Assembly: GCF_001411805.1 (NCBI RefSeq)
Contig: NZ_CP007212.1
Location: 2,294,001-2,358,000 of the forward strand
From: Burkholderia plantarii
GTDB taxonomy: Bacteria > Pseudomonadota > Gammaproteobacteria > Burkholderiales > Burkholderiaceae
Reading direction: 5' to 3'
Length of the DNA: 64,000 nt
Positions 1 through 8,931 of this stretch are shown here, piece by piece. How positions within the stretch are numbered: the stretch's first letter is position 1; every line of letters begins with the position of its first letter. A model generated the notes under the pieces. The model was not told the DNA's origin. It ran no database searches and saw only the letters and a program-made list of their open reading frames with translations. The position numbers and the translations under genes are program-made.

Positions 1-2
1 AG

Positions 3-257
3 TGGGTGCCGCATCTGGCCGATCCGCGCGTGCTGGTCGATCCGGCGCTCGGCGAGACGCTGCTCGGCCAGCTGCGCGCCGCCGGCCTCGACGGCCCGGC
101 GCTGCTGGAGGCCGCGCGCCGCGTGATGGTGCAGTCGATCCACATCGGCATCGCGCTGGCCGGCTGCGTGGCGGTGGCCGCCGCGTGGCAGGTGCGGCGG
201 ATCTCGCATATCCGGCTGCATCGGGCGCCGAAGGTCAGCGACGCCGGGCCGGAGTGA
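3..257 (+). CDS. C-terminal end of a membrane transporter, probably MFS (5' truncated)
   Basis: Only the last 84 residues lie in the window; the reading frame is open from the first bases, so the gene begins upstream. A single hydrophobic stretch (SIHIGIALAGCVAVAAAW) is followed by a basic, polar cytoplasmic-looking tail that ends in a TGA. This layout, preceded by a soluble loop, fits the final membrane helix of a drug-efflux MFS (DHA2-type) permease. The fragment is too short to be sure of the family. Confidence 0.5.
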   Translation, partial: WVPHLADPRVLVDPALGETLLGQLRAAGLDGPALLEAARRVMVQSIHIGIALAGCVAVAAAWQVRRISHIRLHRAPKVSDAGPE

Positions 258-329
258 GCGGTTTGCACGTCTCGCCGTGAAGTGTGTCGCGCGGGCCTGG
301 CGAGAACACGCTTGACGTGGCGGCGTGGC

Positions 330-364
330 GGCGAAAGGCGAAAGGCGAAAGGCGCGAGGCGCGA
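330..364. repeat. 7-bp tandem repeat (GGCGAAA / GGCGCGA)
   Basis: Three GGCGAAA heptads are followed by two GGCGCGA variants and then a partial unit. The array sits in the 155-bp spacer between the transporter end and the convergent asparaginase stop codon. A second, unrelated heptad array lies upstream of the same gene. Confidence 0.8.
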
Positions 365-412
365 GGCGACCTCGCCGCCAACCGCGCACTCACCGCGCCC
401 GGTGCTGCGCGC

Positions 413-1489
413 TCAGTGCGCCAGAAGTTCGAACGGAAACGCCACGCGCCCCGTCTCGACGCCCTTCGTATTGCGCATCGGCGGCCGATGGAACGCGGCC
501 AGCGCGCCGCGCTGCGCCTCGCTGCCGATGCCCAGCCGCGCCAGCACCTCGCTCACCAGCATGTAGAGCACGGCGACGTTGCCGTCCTCGATCTTCGCCG
601 CGATGCCGAGCGCGCCGTCGGCGCCAAGCCGCCGCGTGTCGTCCGAGGCCCGCACGCCGATCCCGTAGCAGCCGTCGGCGCCGAGCTTGCCCACCACGGC
701 GCCGTCGAACGCCTGCATCAGCCGGGTGCAGAAGCGCCCCTCGCCGGCCACCATCTCCGGGTGGCGCGTCATGGCGTGGTGGATCCGTGCGAGCGCCGCC
801 GGGCGCGGTTCGTCGACGCCGCCAGCGACGGCGTCCGCCGCCTGCGCCAGCCCGGCATAGACGAGCGCGAGGCGATCGAGCGGGAACGCCGGCGTGGGCA
901 GGTTGCAGCCGTCGATGCCCCAGCCGACGCCGTCCTCGGGCAGGCCGCACAGCTCGGCCATGGTGCGCTTCACGCGCAGTTGCATCGGATGCTCGGCCAG
1001 GTGGTAGCCGTCGAGCGTCGCGCCAAGCGCGCGGGCGCCGGCCAGCATCCCCGCGTGCTTGCCCGAGCAGTTGCTGCACACGGCGCTCGGCTCGATGCCG
1101 CGCCGGATCCAGTCGCGCGCGACAGCGTCGGAGATCGGCTGATGCGGGCCGCAGCGCAGGTCGCTCTCGGCGGCGCCGAGCCGGGCCAGCATCGCACGCG
1201 CGCGCTCGACGTGGCGCGGCTCGCTGCTGTGCGACGCGCACATCAGCGCGAGATCGGCCGCGTCGAAGCCGAAGCGCTCGAGCGCGCCCGTCTCCATCAC
1301 CGCGAGCGCCTGCGCCGGCTTGGCGGCCGAACGCGCCAGCGTGACCCGGAACGGATCGCCGAAACCGGCCAGCAGCCGGCCCCCCGCATCGACCACCGCG
1401 ATATGCGCGCGATGCGAGTTCTCCAGCGCGTCGCCGCGCCAGGTGGTCACCGCGATCGCGTCCGCCCCGGTCGCCTTCATGCCGTTCAT
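413..1489 (-). CDS. L-asparaginase II-type protein (Asparaginase_II family)
   Basis: This 358-residue protein matches the Asparaginase_II family (PF06089), which hydrolyses L-asparagine to aspartate and ammonia. It is unrelated to the bacterial AnsA/AnsB fold. Family blocks are visible: an ASHSSEPRHVERARAML stretch near residue 85, a CSNCSGKHAGML block, WGIDGCNLPTPAFPL in the centre, and a C-terminal PPMRNTKG tail. I chose the third possible ATG because an AGGAG lies 9 nt upstream of it; an in-frame ATG abuts that Shine-Dalgarno and is less likely. The protein has no signal peptide, so it is probably cytoplasmic. It is monocistronic, with a short repeat array on each side. Confidence 0.88.
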   Translation of the reverse strand: MNGMKATGADAIAVTTWRGDALENSHRAHIAVVDAGGRLLAGFGDPFRVTLARSAAKPAQALAVMETGALERFGFDAADLALMCASHSSEPRHVERARAMLARLGAAESDLRCGPHQPISDAVARDWIRRGIEPSAVCSNCSGKHAGMLAGARALGATLDGYHLAEHPMQLRVKRTMAELCGLPEDGVGWGIDGCNLPTPAFPLDRLALVYAGLAQAADAVAGGVDEPRPAALARIHHAMTRHPEMVAGEGRFCTRLMQAFDGAVVGKLGADGCYGIGVRASDDTRRLGADGALGIAAKIEDGNVAVLYMLVSEVLARLGIGSEAQRGALAAFHRPPMRNTKGVETGRVAFPFELLAH

Positions 1490-1625
1490 GTCTTGCATCT
1501 CCTGTCGATGACACCGCGCGGCCCGCGGCCGGTCGCGACGCTCCGGCCGCCGCGCGACCGGTTCGCCGGCCAGTGTATCGGGGCGAGACCGGCTTGGCGA
1601 TGCGAACGCGCATCGGCAACGCAGT

Positions 1626-1660
1626 CGCCCGGCGCCCGGCGCCCGGCGCCCGGCGCCCGG
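1626..1660. repeat. 7-bp perfect tandem repeat (CGCCCGG x5)
   Basis: Five identical CGCCCGG heptads lie between the divergent asparaginase and lipid kinase genes, about 50 bp before the kinase start. A perfect simple-sequence tract in a promoter region can change length by slippage; whether it does here is unknown. Confidence 0.9.
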
Positions 1661-1708
1661 CAACTGAAATACAATCGTAAGCATCCACCTGCCGCGAGGG
1701 CCGCCACG

Positions 1709-2704
1709 ATGTCCCACCCAGCCGCACCGCGATCCATGCCCGACCTTGCCTGCGAACCTGCCCCCACCGCCGACGCGCCGTTCGTGTTCGTCGTCAACGC
1801 CGGCTCGGGGCGGCAGCGCGAACTCGACGCGCTCGTCGCCCGGCTCGACGACGCGTTCGGCCGCGCCGGGCGCCGCTACGAACTCGTGAGCGTCACCGAA
1901 CCGTCGCGGCTCGAGGCGAGCGTGGCGCGCGCGGCCGACCTCGCGCGCGGCGGCGTGCTGGTGGGCGTGGGCGGCGACGGCACGCTGCGCACGGTGGCGC
2001 GCGCCGCGCTCGACGCGGGCTGCGTGTTCGGCGTGCTGCCGCGCGGCACCTTCAACTACTTCAGCCGCGACCACGGCATCCCCGCCGATCCGGAACAGGC
2101 CATCGCGCTGCTGCTCACCGCGCGCGTGCATCCGGTGCAGGTCGGCTTCGTCAACGACGCGCTGTTCCTCGTCAACGCGAGCCTCGGGCTCTATCCGAAG
2201 CTGCTCGAACAGCGCGAGGCCTACAAGCGCCAGTTCGGCCGCAGCCGGCTGGTGGCGCTCGGCTCGGCGATCGCCACGCTGCTGCGTCCGCACCGGCTGC
2301 TGCGGCTGCGCGTCGATCACGAGGGCACCGCGCGCGAGCTGCGCACCACCACGCTGTTCGTCGCCAACAACCGGCTCCAGCTCGAGCAGGTGGGCGCGGC
2401 CGAGGCGCCGCTGCTCGCGCAGGGCATGCTGGTGGCGCTGGCGCCGCTCGCGCACGGGCGGCTCGCGCAGATCCTGCTGTCGCTGCGCGGCGCGTTCAGC
2501 CGGGTGCGCGACGCGGACGACGTGATCGGCTTCGGCTTCACGCGCTTCACCGTCGCGCGCGCCTCGCGGCGGCACCGCCGCATCAAGGTCGCCACCGACG
2601 GCGAGATCGCCTGGCTCGACCTGCCGCTCGAGTTTCGCGTGGCCGACCGGCCGCTGCGCCTGCTCAAGCCCGAGCCCGACGTGGCCGAGCGCAACCGCGC
2701 ATGA
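1709..2704 (+). CDS. diacylglycerol/sphingosine kinase-like lipid kinase
   Basis: This 331-residue protein has the DAGK catalytic fold. An N-terminal VNAGSG nucleotide-binding turn (residues 29-34) is followed by the diagnostic VGVGGDGTL signature (GGDGT at 88-92) and a PRGTFNYFSRD block that replaces the usual GTAND. It is expected to phosphorylate a lipid or lipid-like alcohol with ATP at the inner membrane face. The stop codon overlaps the start of the following metallophosphoesterase (ATGA), so the two are translationally coupled. A kinase and a phosphoesterase made together suggest opposing or sequential phosphate chemistry; the substrate is not evident. Confidence 0.85.
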   Translation: MSHPAAPRSMPDLACEPAPTADAPFVFVVNAGSGRQRELDALVARLDDAFGRAGRRYELVSVTEPSRLEASVARAADLARGGVLVGVGGDGTLRTVARAALDAGCVFGVLPRGTFNYFSRDHGIPADPEQAIALLLTARVHPVQVGFVNDALFLVNASLGLYPKLLEQREAYKRQFGRSRLVALGSAIATLLRPHRLLRLRVDHEGTARELRTTTLFVANNRLQLEQVGAAEAPLLAQGMLVALAPLAHGRLAQILLSLRGAFSRVRDADDVIGFGFTRFTVARASRRHRRIKVATDGEIAWLDLPLEFRVADRPLRLLKPEPDVAERNRA

Positions 2705-3534
2705 GCACGCTGCTGCAGGTCTCCGATCCGCATTTCGGCGCCGAATGGCCGGCCGCCGTCGATGCGCTGGTGACGCTCGCGGCCACGCTGCGTCCGGATC
2801 TCGTGGTGCTGTCGGGCGACCTGACGCAACGCGCGCGGCGCCGCCAGTTCGAGGCGGCGCGCGCGTTCGTCGAACGGCTCGGCCCGCAGGCGCTGCTCGC
2901 GATTCCCGGCAATCACGACATCCCGCTGTTCGATCCGGTCGCGCGGCTGTGCCGGCCCTACGCGCGCTACCGGCACGCGTTCGGCGCCGACCTGGAGCCG
3001 GTGTTCGACGCACCGGCGCTGCTGGTCCAGGGCGTGAACACGACGCGGCCCGCGCGCCACACGGCGGGCGAGATTTCCGCCGCGCAGATCGAACGCGTCG
3101 CGCGGCGCTTCGAACTCGCGCAGCCGGCCCAACTGCGCGTGGCGGTCGTGCATCAGCCGATCGCCGGCGCCGGGCCGCGCAAGCCCCGCGACCGCCTGCA
3201 CGGCAGCGAGGCCGCGCTGCGCCGCTGGGCCGATGCCGGCGTCGACCTGATCCTCGGCGGGCATACGCACCGGCCGGAAATCAACGCGGTGGAGATGGCG
3301 GGTTCGACGCGCAGGATCTACGCGATCCAGGGCGGCACGGCCGTGTCGCGGCGCGTGCGCGACGGCCGGCCGAACTCGGTCAACCTGATCGCGTATGAAG
3401 GCGCCTCGACGGGCGCGCGCCGCGTGCTCGTGACGCGCTACGACCACGACGCGGCCGGCGGCCGGTTCGTCGCGAGCGAAACGCGCGTGCTCGATCTCAC
3501 CCCGGCGGCGGACGGCGCTTCCGAGCAGCGCTGA
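2701..3534 (+). CDS. calcineurin-like metallophosphoesterase
   Basis: This 277-residue protein has all the metal-ligand blocks of the family in order: SDPHFG at the N-terminus, SGDLTQ near 38, IPGNHD near 69, VVHQP in the middle and GGHTHRPE towards the C-terminus. It is a cytoplasmic binuclear metal phosphoesterase, closest in layout to the Icc/CpdA type. cAMP or another phosphodiester is possible, but the substrate cannot be read from sequence. It starts inside the stop of the lipid kinase. Confidence 0.88.
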   Translation: MSTLLQVSDPHFGAEWPAAVDALVTLAATLRPDLVVLSGDLTQRARRRQFEAARAFVERLGPQALLAIPGNHDIPLFDPVARLCRPYARYRHAFGADLEPVFDAPALLVQGVNTTRPARHTAGEISAAQIERVARRFELAQPAQLRVAVVHQPIAGAGPRKPRDRLHGSEAALRRWADAGVDLILGGHTHRPEINAVEMAGSTRRIYAIQGGTAVSRRVRDGRPNSVNLIAYEGASTGARRVLVTRYDHDAAGGRFVASETRVLDLTPAADGASEQR

Positions 3535-3542
3535 CGGCCAGG

Positions 3543-3673
3543 GCTGACTGCTCGGGCTGACTGCTCGGGCTGATCGCTCGAGCTGACTGCGCGGGCTGAT
3601 CGCCCGGACGGGTCGCCGAGGCTGACCGTTCGGGCCAACCGCTCGAGTGGATCGCTCGTGCCGGTCCGCTCGG
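3543..3673. repeat. degenerate 13-bp tandem repeat, about 10 copies
   Basis: Roughly ten 13-bp units related to GCTGACTGCTCGG follow each other from just after the metallophosphoesterase stop. The first four are near-identical and later copies drift. The array occupies about a third of the 439-bp spacer before the MFS gene; I see no gene or clear promoter in the rest of that spacer. Confidence 0.85.
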
Positions 3674-3973
3674 GCGATACGACACGCAACCCGCCGGCCC
3701 CCCACCGCGCGATCTTCCCGCCACGCTGCCACGCCGGCTTCGGCCCGTCACTCGCCGGCCGCCGCGCCCGCGCCTGCCGACCCGCCGCCCGCGATGCCGG
3801 CCAGGCATCGCGAACGACACCAATCGGCATTTGAAATCCTGTTTTCCGCGGGGGACAGTAAGCGGAGCCGACCGGCCGGCCCGGCGCCACCGCCTGCGCC
3901 GGGCGGCGGCGCGCCGGCGCGCTCGCGACGTCACCGGACCTCGTCCGGTCCCGCCCCTTCCAGGACTCCAGAC

Positions 3974-5287
3974 ATGGCATCGACAGGCAGCGAAACGCAT
4001 CTCCGGCAGGTGGCGGCCGCGGTCATCGGCAACGCGCTGGAGTGGTACGACTTCATCGTGTTCGGCTTCATGGCCGCCATCATCTCGCCGGTGTTCTTCC
4101 CGGCCGGCGACGCCTACGCGGCGCTGCTGCTGACCACGGCCAGCTTCGGCGTGGGCTTCGTGATGCGTCCCGTCGGCGGCATCCTGATCGGCATCCACGC
4201 CGACCGCCGTGGCCGCAAGTCCGCGCTGCAACTGATCATCGCGCTGATGGCGCTGGCCACCGCGCTGCTCGCGTTCGCGCCGCCCTACACGGCGATCGGC
4301 GTGGGCAGCTCGCTGATCGTGGTGGTCGCGCGCATGCTGCAGGGCCTCGCCACCGGCGGCGAGTTCGCCAGCTCGACGGCGCTGCTGATCGAACTGGCGC
4401 CGGCCGGGCGGCGCGGCCTGTACGGCTCGTGGCAGATGGTCGGCCAGGGTCTCGCGCTGCTGGCCGGCACGGCGATCGGCGCGCTCATCACGCACCTGCT
4501 CTCGCCCCTGCAACTGCACGCCTGGGGATGGCGCATTCCGTTCGCGATCGGCCTGCTGATCGCGCCGGTGGGGTTCTGGATTCGCCGCCACCTGCAGGAA
4601 CCGGATGCCTCGGCCGGCGCCCCCCGGCGGCCCCAAGACGCGCCGCTGCCGATGGCTCGGGCGCTGGGCCGCCACGGCCGGGCGCTGCTGTCGAGCGCGC
4701 TGCTCACCGCGTCCGTCACGATCGCCTTCTACGTGCTGGTGATCTACATGCCGACCTTCGCCAGTCGCAGCCTCGGGATCGCGCTCGACGCCGCGTTCGG
4801 CTCGCAGTGCGTGGCCGTGCTGGCGATGACGCTCGTCACGCCGTTCGCCGGCGCCGCGTCCGACCGCATCGGCCGGCGCCCGCTGATCATCGCTTCGCTG
4901 GTCGGCTACTTCCTCCTGCTGCTGCCGCTGTTCGGCTGGCTGCTCGCCGCCCCCGGCGCGATGCGCCTGATGATCACGCAGACCGTGCTGTGCTGCGTGC
5001 TGGGCCTGTTCCTGGGGCCATACGCGGCGGCGCTCGCGGAGCAGTTTCCGGCGCGGATCCGCTCGACCGGCATGGCGATCAGCTACAACATCACGGTGAT
5101 GATCTTCGGCGGCTTCGCGCAGTTCTTCCTGACGCTGCTGCTCCACATCACCGGCTCGCCGCTCTCGCTCGCGTTCTATCTGCTGTTCGGCGCGGCGCTC
5201 GGCATCGTCGGCAGCCTGCTGCTCGGCGCGCGTGACGAACCGGCCTCGCAGTCGGGTCAGCTGGCTGAATCTGTTGGCCGGCGTTAG
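3974..5287 (+). CDS. MFS metabolite:H+ symporter (MHS-type)
   Basis: This 437-residue, 12-helix permease opens with GNALEWYDFIVFGF, typical of the metabolite:proton symporter subfamily (citrate, ketoglutarate, shikimate and proline/betaine carriers). The loop 2-3 motif GGILIGIHADRRGRKSAL and the repeat motif ASDRIGRRPLIIAS are both present. An ATG was chosen so that the protein begins ten residues before the first family block; upstream codons in frame are repeat-derived. A LysR regulator and a zinc deacylase follow on the same strand, suggesting uptake of a small carboxylate or N-acyl compound used by that enzyme. Confidence 0.85.
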   Translation: MASTGSETHLRQVAAAVIGNALEWYDFIVFGFMAAIISPVFFPAGDAYAALLLTTASFGVGFVMRPVGGILIGIHADRRGRKSALQLIIALMALATALLAFAPPYTAIGVGSSLIVVVARMLQGLATGGEFASSTALLIELAPAGRRGLYGSWQMVGQGLALLAGTAIGALITHLLSPLQLHAWGWRIPFAIGLLIAPVGFWIRRHLQEPDASAGAPRRPQDAPLPMARALGRHGRALLSSALLTASVTIAFYVLVIYMPTFASRSLGIALDAAFGSQCVAVLAMTLVTPFAGAASDRIGRRPLIIASLVGYFLLLLPLFGWLLAAPGAMRLMITQTVLCCVLGLFLGPYAAALAEQFPARIRSTGMAISYNITVMIFGGFAQFFLTLLLHITGSPLSLAFYLLFGAALGIVGSLLLGARDEPASQSGQLAESVGRR

Positions 5288-5384
5288 CGCGTGCGCCCGG
5301 CCGCACGATGCATTTTCCTCGCTCGAACGCAACGACGCGGCCCGATAATGGGACGTCGCCACTTTGCCCCCGCACGGACTCGAC

Positions 5385-6284
5385 ATGGAATTGCGTCATC
5401 TGCGTTACTTCATCGCCGTGGCCGAAAACCAGAGCTTCCGTGTCGCGGCCGAGCGCATCCACATCACGCAGCCGGCCATCACGCGCCAGATTCAATACCT
5501 CGAGGCCGAGATCGGCGTGGCGCTGTTCCAGCGCACGCCGGCGGGCGCGGTGCTGACGCCGGCCGGGGAGCTGTTCCTGCGTGAAGTGCGCACGGTGCTG
5601 TCGGCGCTGCGCGCCGCGACGCTCTCGGCGCGACGCGTCGCCGGGGGCCTGGCCGGCAACCTGCGCATCGGCTTCGTCGAGAACAGCAGCTGGGACGGGC
5701 TGGTGCCCGACATGTTCGCGCGCTACCAGGCACAGGCCTCGGACGTCCATCTCGAACTGCTGCCGCAAGGCTCGCCCGAACAGATCGAGTCGATCATGGC
5801 CGACCGCGTGGACGGCGGCTTCCTCTACATGTTCGAGGCACTGCCGGCCGGGATCGTCAGCATCGCGCTGCTGAGCCGCAGCGTGATCCTGGCCGTGCCG
5901 AGCCGCTGGCAGTGGCCGGACGGCAAGGCCGTGCGCGCCGGCGAGCTGAACGGCACGCCGCTGATCTCGTTTCCCCGCAACATCTATCCGGCCTATCACG
6001 ACTATCTGGTGCAGGCTTGCGCACGCGCCGGGCTCACGCTGAACGTGGTGCAGGAGGTCGGCACGGAAGCGTCGATCCTGTCGCTGGTGGCGGCGGGGAT
6101 CGGCGCGGCCATCGTCAACGCCGCGAACCGCAGCCGCCAGCCGGCACGCGTGCAGTTTCTCGAACTGCCCGACCTGGAGATGGAAATTCCGCTGGTGTTC
6201 GCCTACCGGGCGGACAACCGCAATCCGACGCTCGCGCGCTTCATCGAGATGCTGACATCGCTGCACGCGGGCGTGCCCGCCTAG
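5385..6284 (+). CDS. LysR-family transcriptional regulator
   Basis: This 299-residue regulator starts at MELRHLRYFIAVAE, the standard LysR opening. The winged helix-turn-helix covers residues 1-60 (FRVAAERIHITQPAITRQIQYLEAEIGVALFQR), followed by an effector-binding domain of the usual length. An upstream in-frame TTG would add seven residues not seen in the family. It sits between a carboxylate-type MFS carrier and a deacylase, all on the plus strand, and probably controls one or both. Confidence 0.92.
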   Translation: MELRHLRYFIAVAENQSFRVAAERIHITQPAITRQIQYLEAEIGVALFQRTPAGAVLTPAGELFLREVRTVLSALRAATLSARRVAGGLAGNLRIGFVENSSWDGLVPDMFARYQAQASDVHLELLPQGSPEQIESIMADRVDGGFLYMFEALPAGIVSIALLSRSVILAVPSRWQWPDGKAVRAGELNGTPLISFPRNIYPAYHDYLVQACARAGLTLNVVQEVGTEASILSLVAAGIGAAIVNAANRSRQPARVQFLELPDLEMEIPLVFAYRADNRNPTLARFIEMLTSLHAGVPA

Positions 6285-6386
6285 CCGCGCCCGATCCCGA
6301 TTTCCGACGCACGACGCGGTGATGCCGCGCAAGCATCGCCGCGCGCAGCAAACGGCATTGGAACGCGCGCCCCGGCCTGATCGATC

Positions 6387-7487
6387 ATGCAGGCAGCCCG
6401 GCGCGCCCGCGCGCCGCCCTTCATTCAACCGATCGGGCCATCCAGCGTGGACGCACGGAAATCACGCATCACCACCTCCCTCCGCTTCGACGACGACGGC
6501 TTCCAGACCGGCACGCTGCGCGTGCCGCATTCGGTCGATCGTTCGGCCTACGGCCACATCCCCGTGCCGATCGCGGTCATGAAGCACGGCGACGGCCCCA
6601 CGCTGCTGCTCACGGGCGGCAACCACGGCGACGAATACGAAGGCCCGATCGCGCTGATGAAGCTGCTGCAGCGGCTGCAGCAGCTGCCGCACACCGCCAT
6701 CCAGGGCCGCGTGATCGTGGTGCCCGGCCTGAACTTCCCGGCGTTCCTCGCCGGCCGGCGCACCTCGCCGATCGATCAGGCCAACATGAACCGCGTGTTC
6801 CCCGGCAAGCGCGACGGCACCATCACCGAGCTGATCGCGCACTACGCCGACACCGAACTGTTCCCGCGCGCCGACGTCGTGTTCGACATCCATTCGGGCG
6901 GCCAGTCGCTGAACCACCTGCCCACGCTGCTGATCTATCCGCCGCGCGAGCCGGCGCTGCGCGACGCCTACCTGCGCCTGGTCCGCGCGTTCGCCGCGCC
7001 CTACGCGATGGTGATGGACATGCTCGGCGAGGATCGCACCTACGGCGCGGCCGTGGAGCGGCAAGGCAAGCTGTTCCTGTGCGGCGAATTCGGCGGCTTC
7101 GGCACCTGCAACCCCGACGGCCTCGCGATCGTCGAGGCGGGGCTCGCGCGCCTGCTCGCCACGCTCGGCATCGTGCGACCGGACGCGCCGCCGCCGCTGT
7201 CGCCGCCGCCCGCGGTACAGCAGCCCACGCGCTACCTGCAGGTGGAAGGCGAGCAGCACTACGTGTTCTCGCCCGTGGCCGGCATCTTCGAACCGGCGGT
7301 CCGGCTCGGCGAGCGCGTGAGCCGGCAGCAGCCGGCCGGGCGCGTGTTCGATCCGCACGCGCCCTGGGCCGCGCCGCGCGAGCTGCGCTTCGACGCCGAC
7401 GGCACCGTGGTCTGCATCCGTTCGTTCGCGGGCGTCGAGCCCGGCGACTGCCTGGTGCTGCTCGCCGCGGACACGACGTTCGACTGA
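6387..7487 (+). CDS. succinylglutamate desuccinylase/aspartoacylase family zinc deacylase (DoeB-like)
   Basis: The zinc-binding pattern of the AstE/AspA (M14-like) family is plain: GGNHGDEYEG supplies His and Glu (HxxE) and FDIHSGG supplies the second His. Overall order and length resemble DoeB, which removes the acetyl group from N-alpha-acetyl-diaminobutyrate in ectoine breakdown. No other ectoine genes are in view, so the true N-acyl substrate is open. The C-terminal 110 residues form the small beta domain of the family. The start is uncertain: an in-frame GTG 60 nt downstream would remove a low-complexity leader, and neither start has a strong ribosome-binding site. Confidence 0.8.
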   Translation: MQAARRARAPPFIQPIGPSSVDARKSRITTSLRFDDDGFQTGTLRVPHSVDRSAYGHIPVPIAVMKHGDGPTLLLTGGNHGDEYEGPIALMKLLQRLQQLPHTAIQGRVIVVPGLNFPAFLAGRRTSPIDQANMNRVFPGKRDGTITELIAHYADTELFPRADVVFDIHSGGQSLNHLPTLLIYPPREPALRDAYLRLVRAFAAPYAMVMDMLGEDRTYGAAVERQGKLFLCGEFGGFGTCNPDGLAIVEAGLARLLATLGIVRPDAPPPLSPPPAVQQPTRYLQVEGEQHYVFSPVAGIFEPAVRLGERVSRQQPAGRVFDPHAPWAAPRELRFDADGTVVCIRSFAGVEPGDCLVLLAADTTFD

Positions 7488-7516
7488 CCGCTCGACCGAC
7501 CGCTCGACCGACCGGC

Positions 7517-7541
7517 GCGATGCGGCGGCCCGGCGCATCGC
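7517..7541. terminator. hairpin between convergent genes
   Basis: Eight-base arms GCGATGCG / CGCATCGC enclose a 9-nt loop in the spacer between the deacylase and the convergent antiporter. There is no T-run. A short repeat, ACCGCTCGACCG twice, precedes it directly after the deacylase stop. Confidence 0.4.
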
Positions 7542-7662
7542 CCGGCCGGACCGCCGCCCTTCGCCCGGCGCCGCGTCTCCCCCCCATCTCGCGTGCCCGG
7601 CGCCGCCCGGCACGCGCCCCTCATCCCTCCAAACCCGTCACGCGAACGACGCCGCCCCGCGC

Positions 7663-8883
7663 TCAGGCCGACCCGGTCGCGCCGGCCGCGACCGGGCGCA
7701 TCCGCCGGCGCAGCAACGGCGCCGTCACGCCGGTGGTGAACAGCGCGAAGATCACCAGCATCGTGTAGACGTTCTGCGGCAGGATCCGCAACTGCAGCCC
7801 GATCGACAGGAAGATCAGCTCCATCAGGCCGCGCGCGTTCATCAGCGTGGCGATCAGGGTCGAGTCGGCGCGCGCGTGTCCGGTCGCGCGCGCCGCCAGC
7901 AACACGCCCAGGTACTTGCCCGCGAACCCGGCCACGATGAACGCCATCAGCCAGAGCCACTGCGAATGCGCGGTGAAGTCGAAGAACTGCAGGCTCAGCC
8001 CGGCGCAGGCGAAGAAGATCGGCATCAGGATGGTGTGCAGGAAGCCGCCCAGCAGGCGGTCGAACTGCTCGCGCACGCCGGGCACGCGCCGCAGCAGCAT
8101 GCCGATCAGGAGCGCGCCGAACGCGCTGTGAAAGCCCAGCCGCGAGGTGATCCATCCCGACACCAGCACCGCGCAGGCCAGCGCCACCACCGTGTAGCGC
8201 GACCAGCCCTGCGCGAGCGAGCGCTCCACCGCGCGCAGCAGCACGCCCCTGGCGGCCACCACCAGCAGCCCCACGTAGGCGGCCAGCAGCGCGAGGTTGA
8301 TGCCGAGCGCGCGCCAGCCGGCGTCGTGACGCGAGAAGCCGATGATCAGCGACAGCGCGCACCAGCCGAGCAGGTCGCCGACCATCGCCGCCGACAGCGC
8401 CGAGGCCGCCGCCGGATGCCGCGTCAGGTTCAGGTCGGTGACGATGCGCGCCATCACCGGCACCGCCGACACCGACAGCGCCACGCCGCAGAACAGCACG
8501 AACGGCCAGAACGGCTGCTGCGGCGCGATGGCGTCGTGCGCGAACCAGCCCACCGCGAGCCCGCCGCCGAACGGCAGCAGCATGCCGGGCACGGCGATCA
8601 GCACCGGGCCGAGCAGCGCGCGCTGCGACGGCAGGCGCACGTCGAGGCCGATCTCGAACATCAGCAGCGCGAGCCCGATCTCGCCGAACTGGCTGATCGC
8701 CGAGGTGGTGCCGGGCGCGAACAGCTCGTGATAGAGCGACGGCGTGACGAAGCCGAGCGCGAGCGGGCCGAGCAGGATGCCGCCCGCGATCTCGCCGATC
8801 ACCCTGCACTGCCCCATGCGCTCGGCGATCACGCCGCAGCCGTTGCAGACCAGCACAACGAGCGCTACCTGTATCAGCCACAT
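7663..8883 (-). CDS. CPA2-type cation:proton antiporter
   Basis: This 406-residue protein is almost entirely hydrophobic, with about 12 membrane helices. It has the monovalent cation:proton antiporter-2 layout, with an N-terminal GEIAGGILLGPLALG block typical of Kef/NapA-like Na+(K+)/H+ exchangers. It lacks the C-terminal TrkA-N domain of KefB/C. It is the last gene of the halogenase operon, 48 bp after the acyl-CoA dehydrogenase-like gene and on the same strand. In similar biosynthetic clusters such antiporters are carried as export or pH/ion-homeostasis partners; product export is an inference only. Confidence 0.85.
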   Translation of the reverse strand: MWLIQVALVVLVCNGCGVIAERMGQCRVIGEIAGGILLGPLALGFVTPSLYHELFAPGTTSAISQFGEIGLALLMFEIGLDVRLPSQRALLGPVLIAVPGMLLPFGGGLAVGWFAHDAIAPQQPFWPFVLFCGVALSVSAVPVMARIVTDLNLTRHPAAASALSAAMVGDLLGWCALSLIIGFSRHDAGWRALGINLALLAAYVGLLVVAARGVLLRAVERSLAQGWSRYTVVALACAVLVSGWITSRLGFHSAFGALLIGMLLRRVPGVREQFDRLLGGFLHTILMPIFFACAGLSLQFFDFTAHSQWLWLMAFIVAGFAGKYLGVLLAARATGHARADSTLIATLMNARGLMELIFLSIGLQLRILPQNVYTMLVIFALFTTGVTAPLLRRRMRPVAAGATGSA

Positions 8884-8931
8884 CCCGTGCTCCGTGCAAA
8901 AAAAGGAACCGCCGCCGCGCGGCCCGGCATG

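Noticed and set aside
284..2704. 806-codon plus-strand frame across the asparaginase gene
   Set aside because: Its first half is antisense to the asparaginase and shows no family; only the C-terminal 331 residues form the lipid kinase.
413..3013. Long minus-strand frame spanning the lipid kinase and phosphoesterase
   Set aside because: Only the distal part encodes the asparaginase; the rest is antisense low-complexity Arg/Ala/Gly translation.
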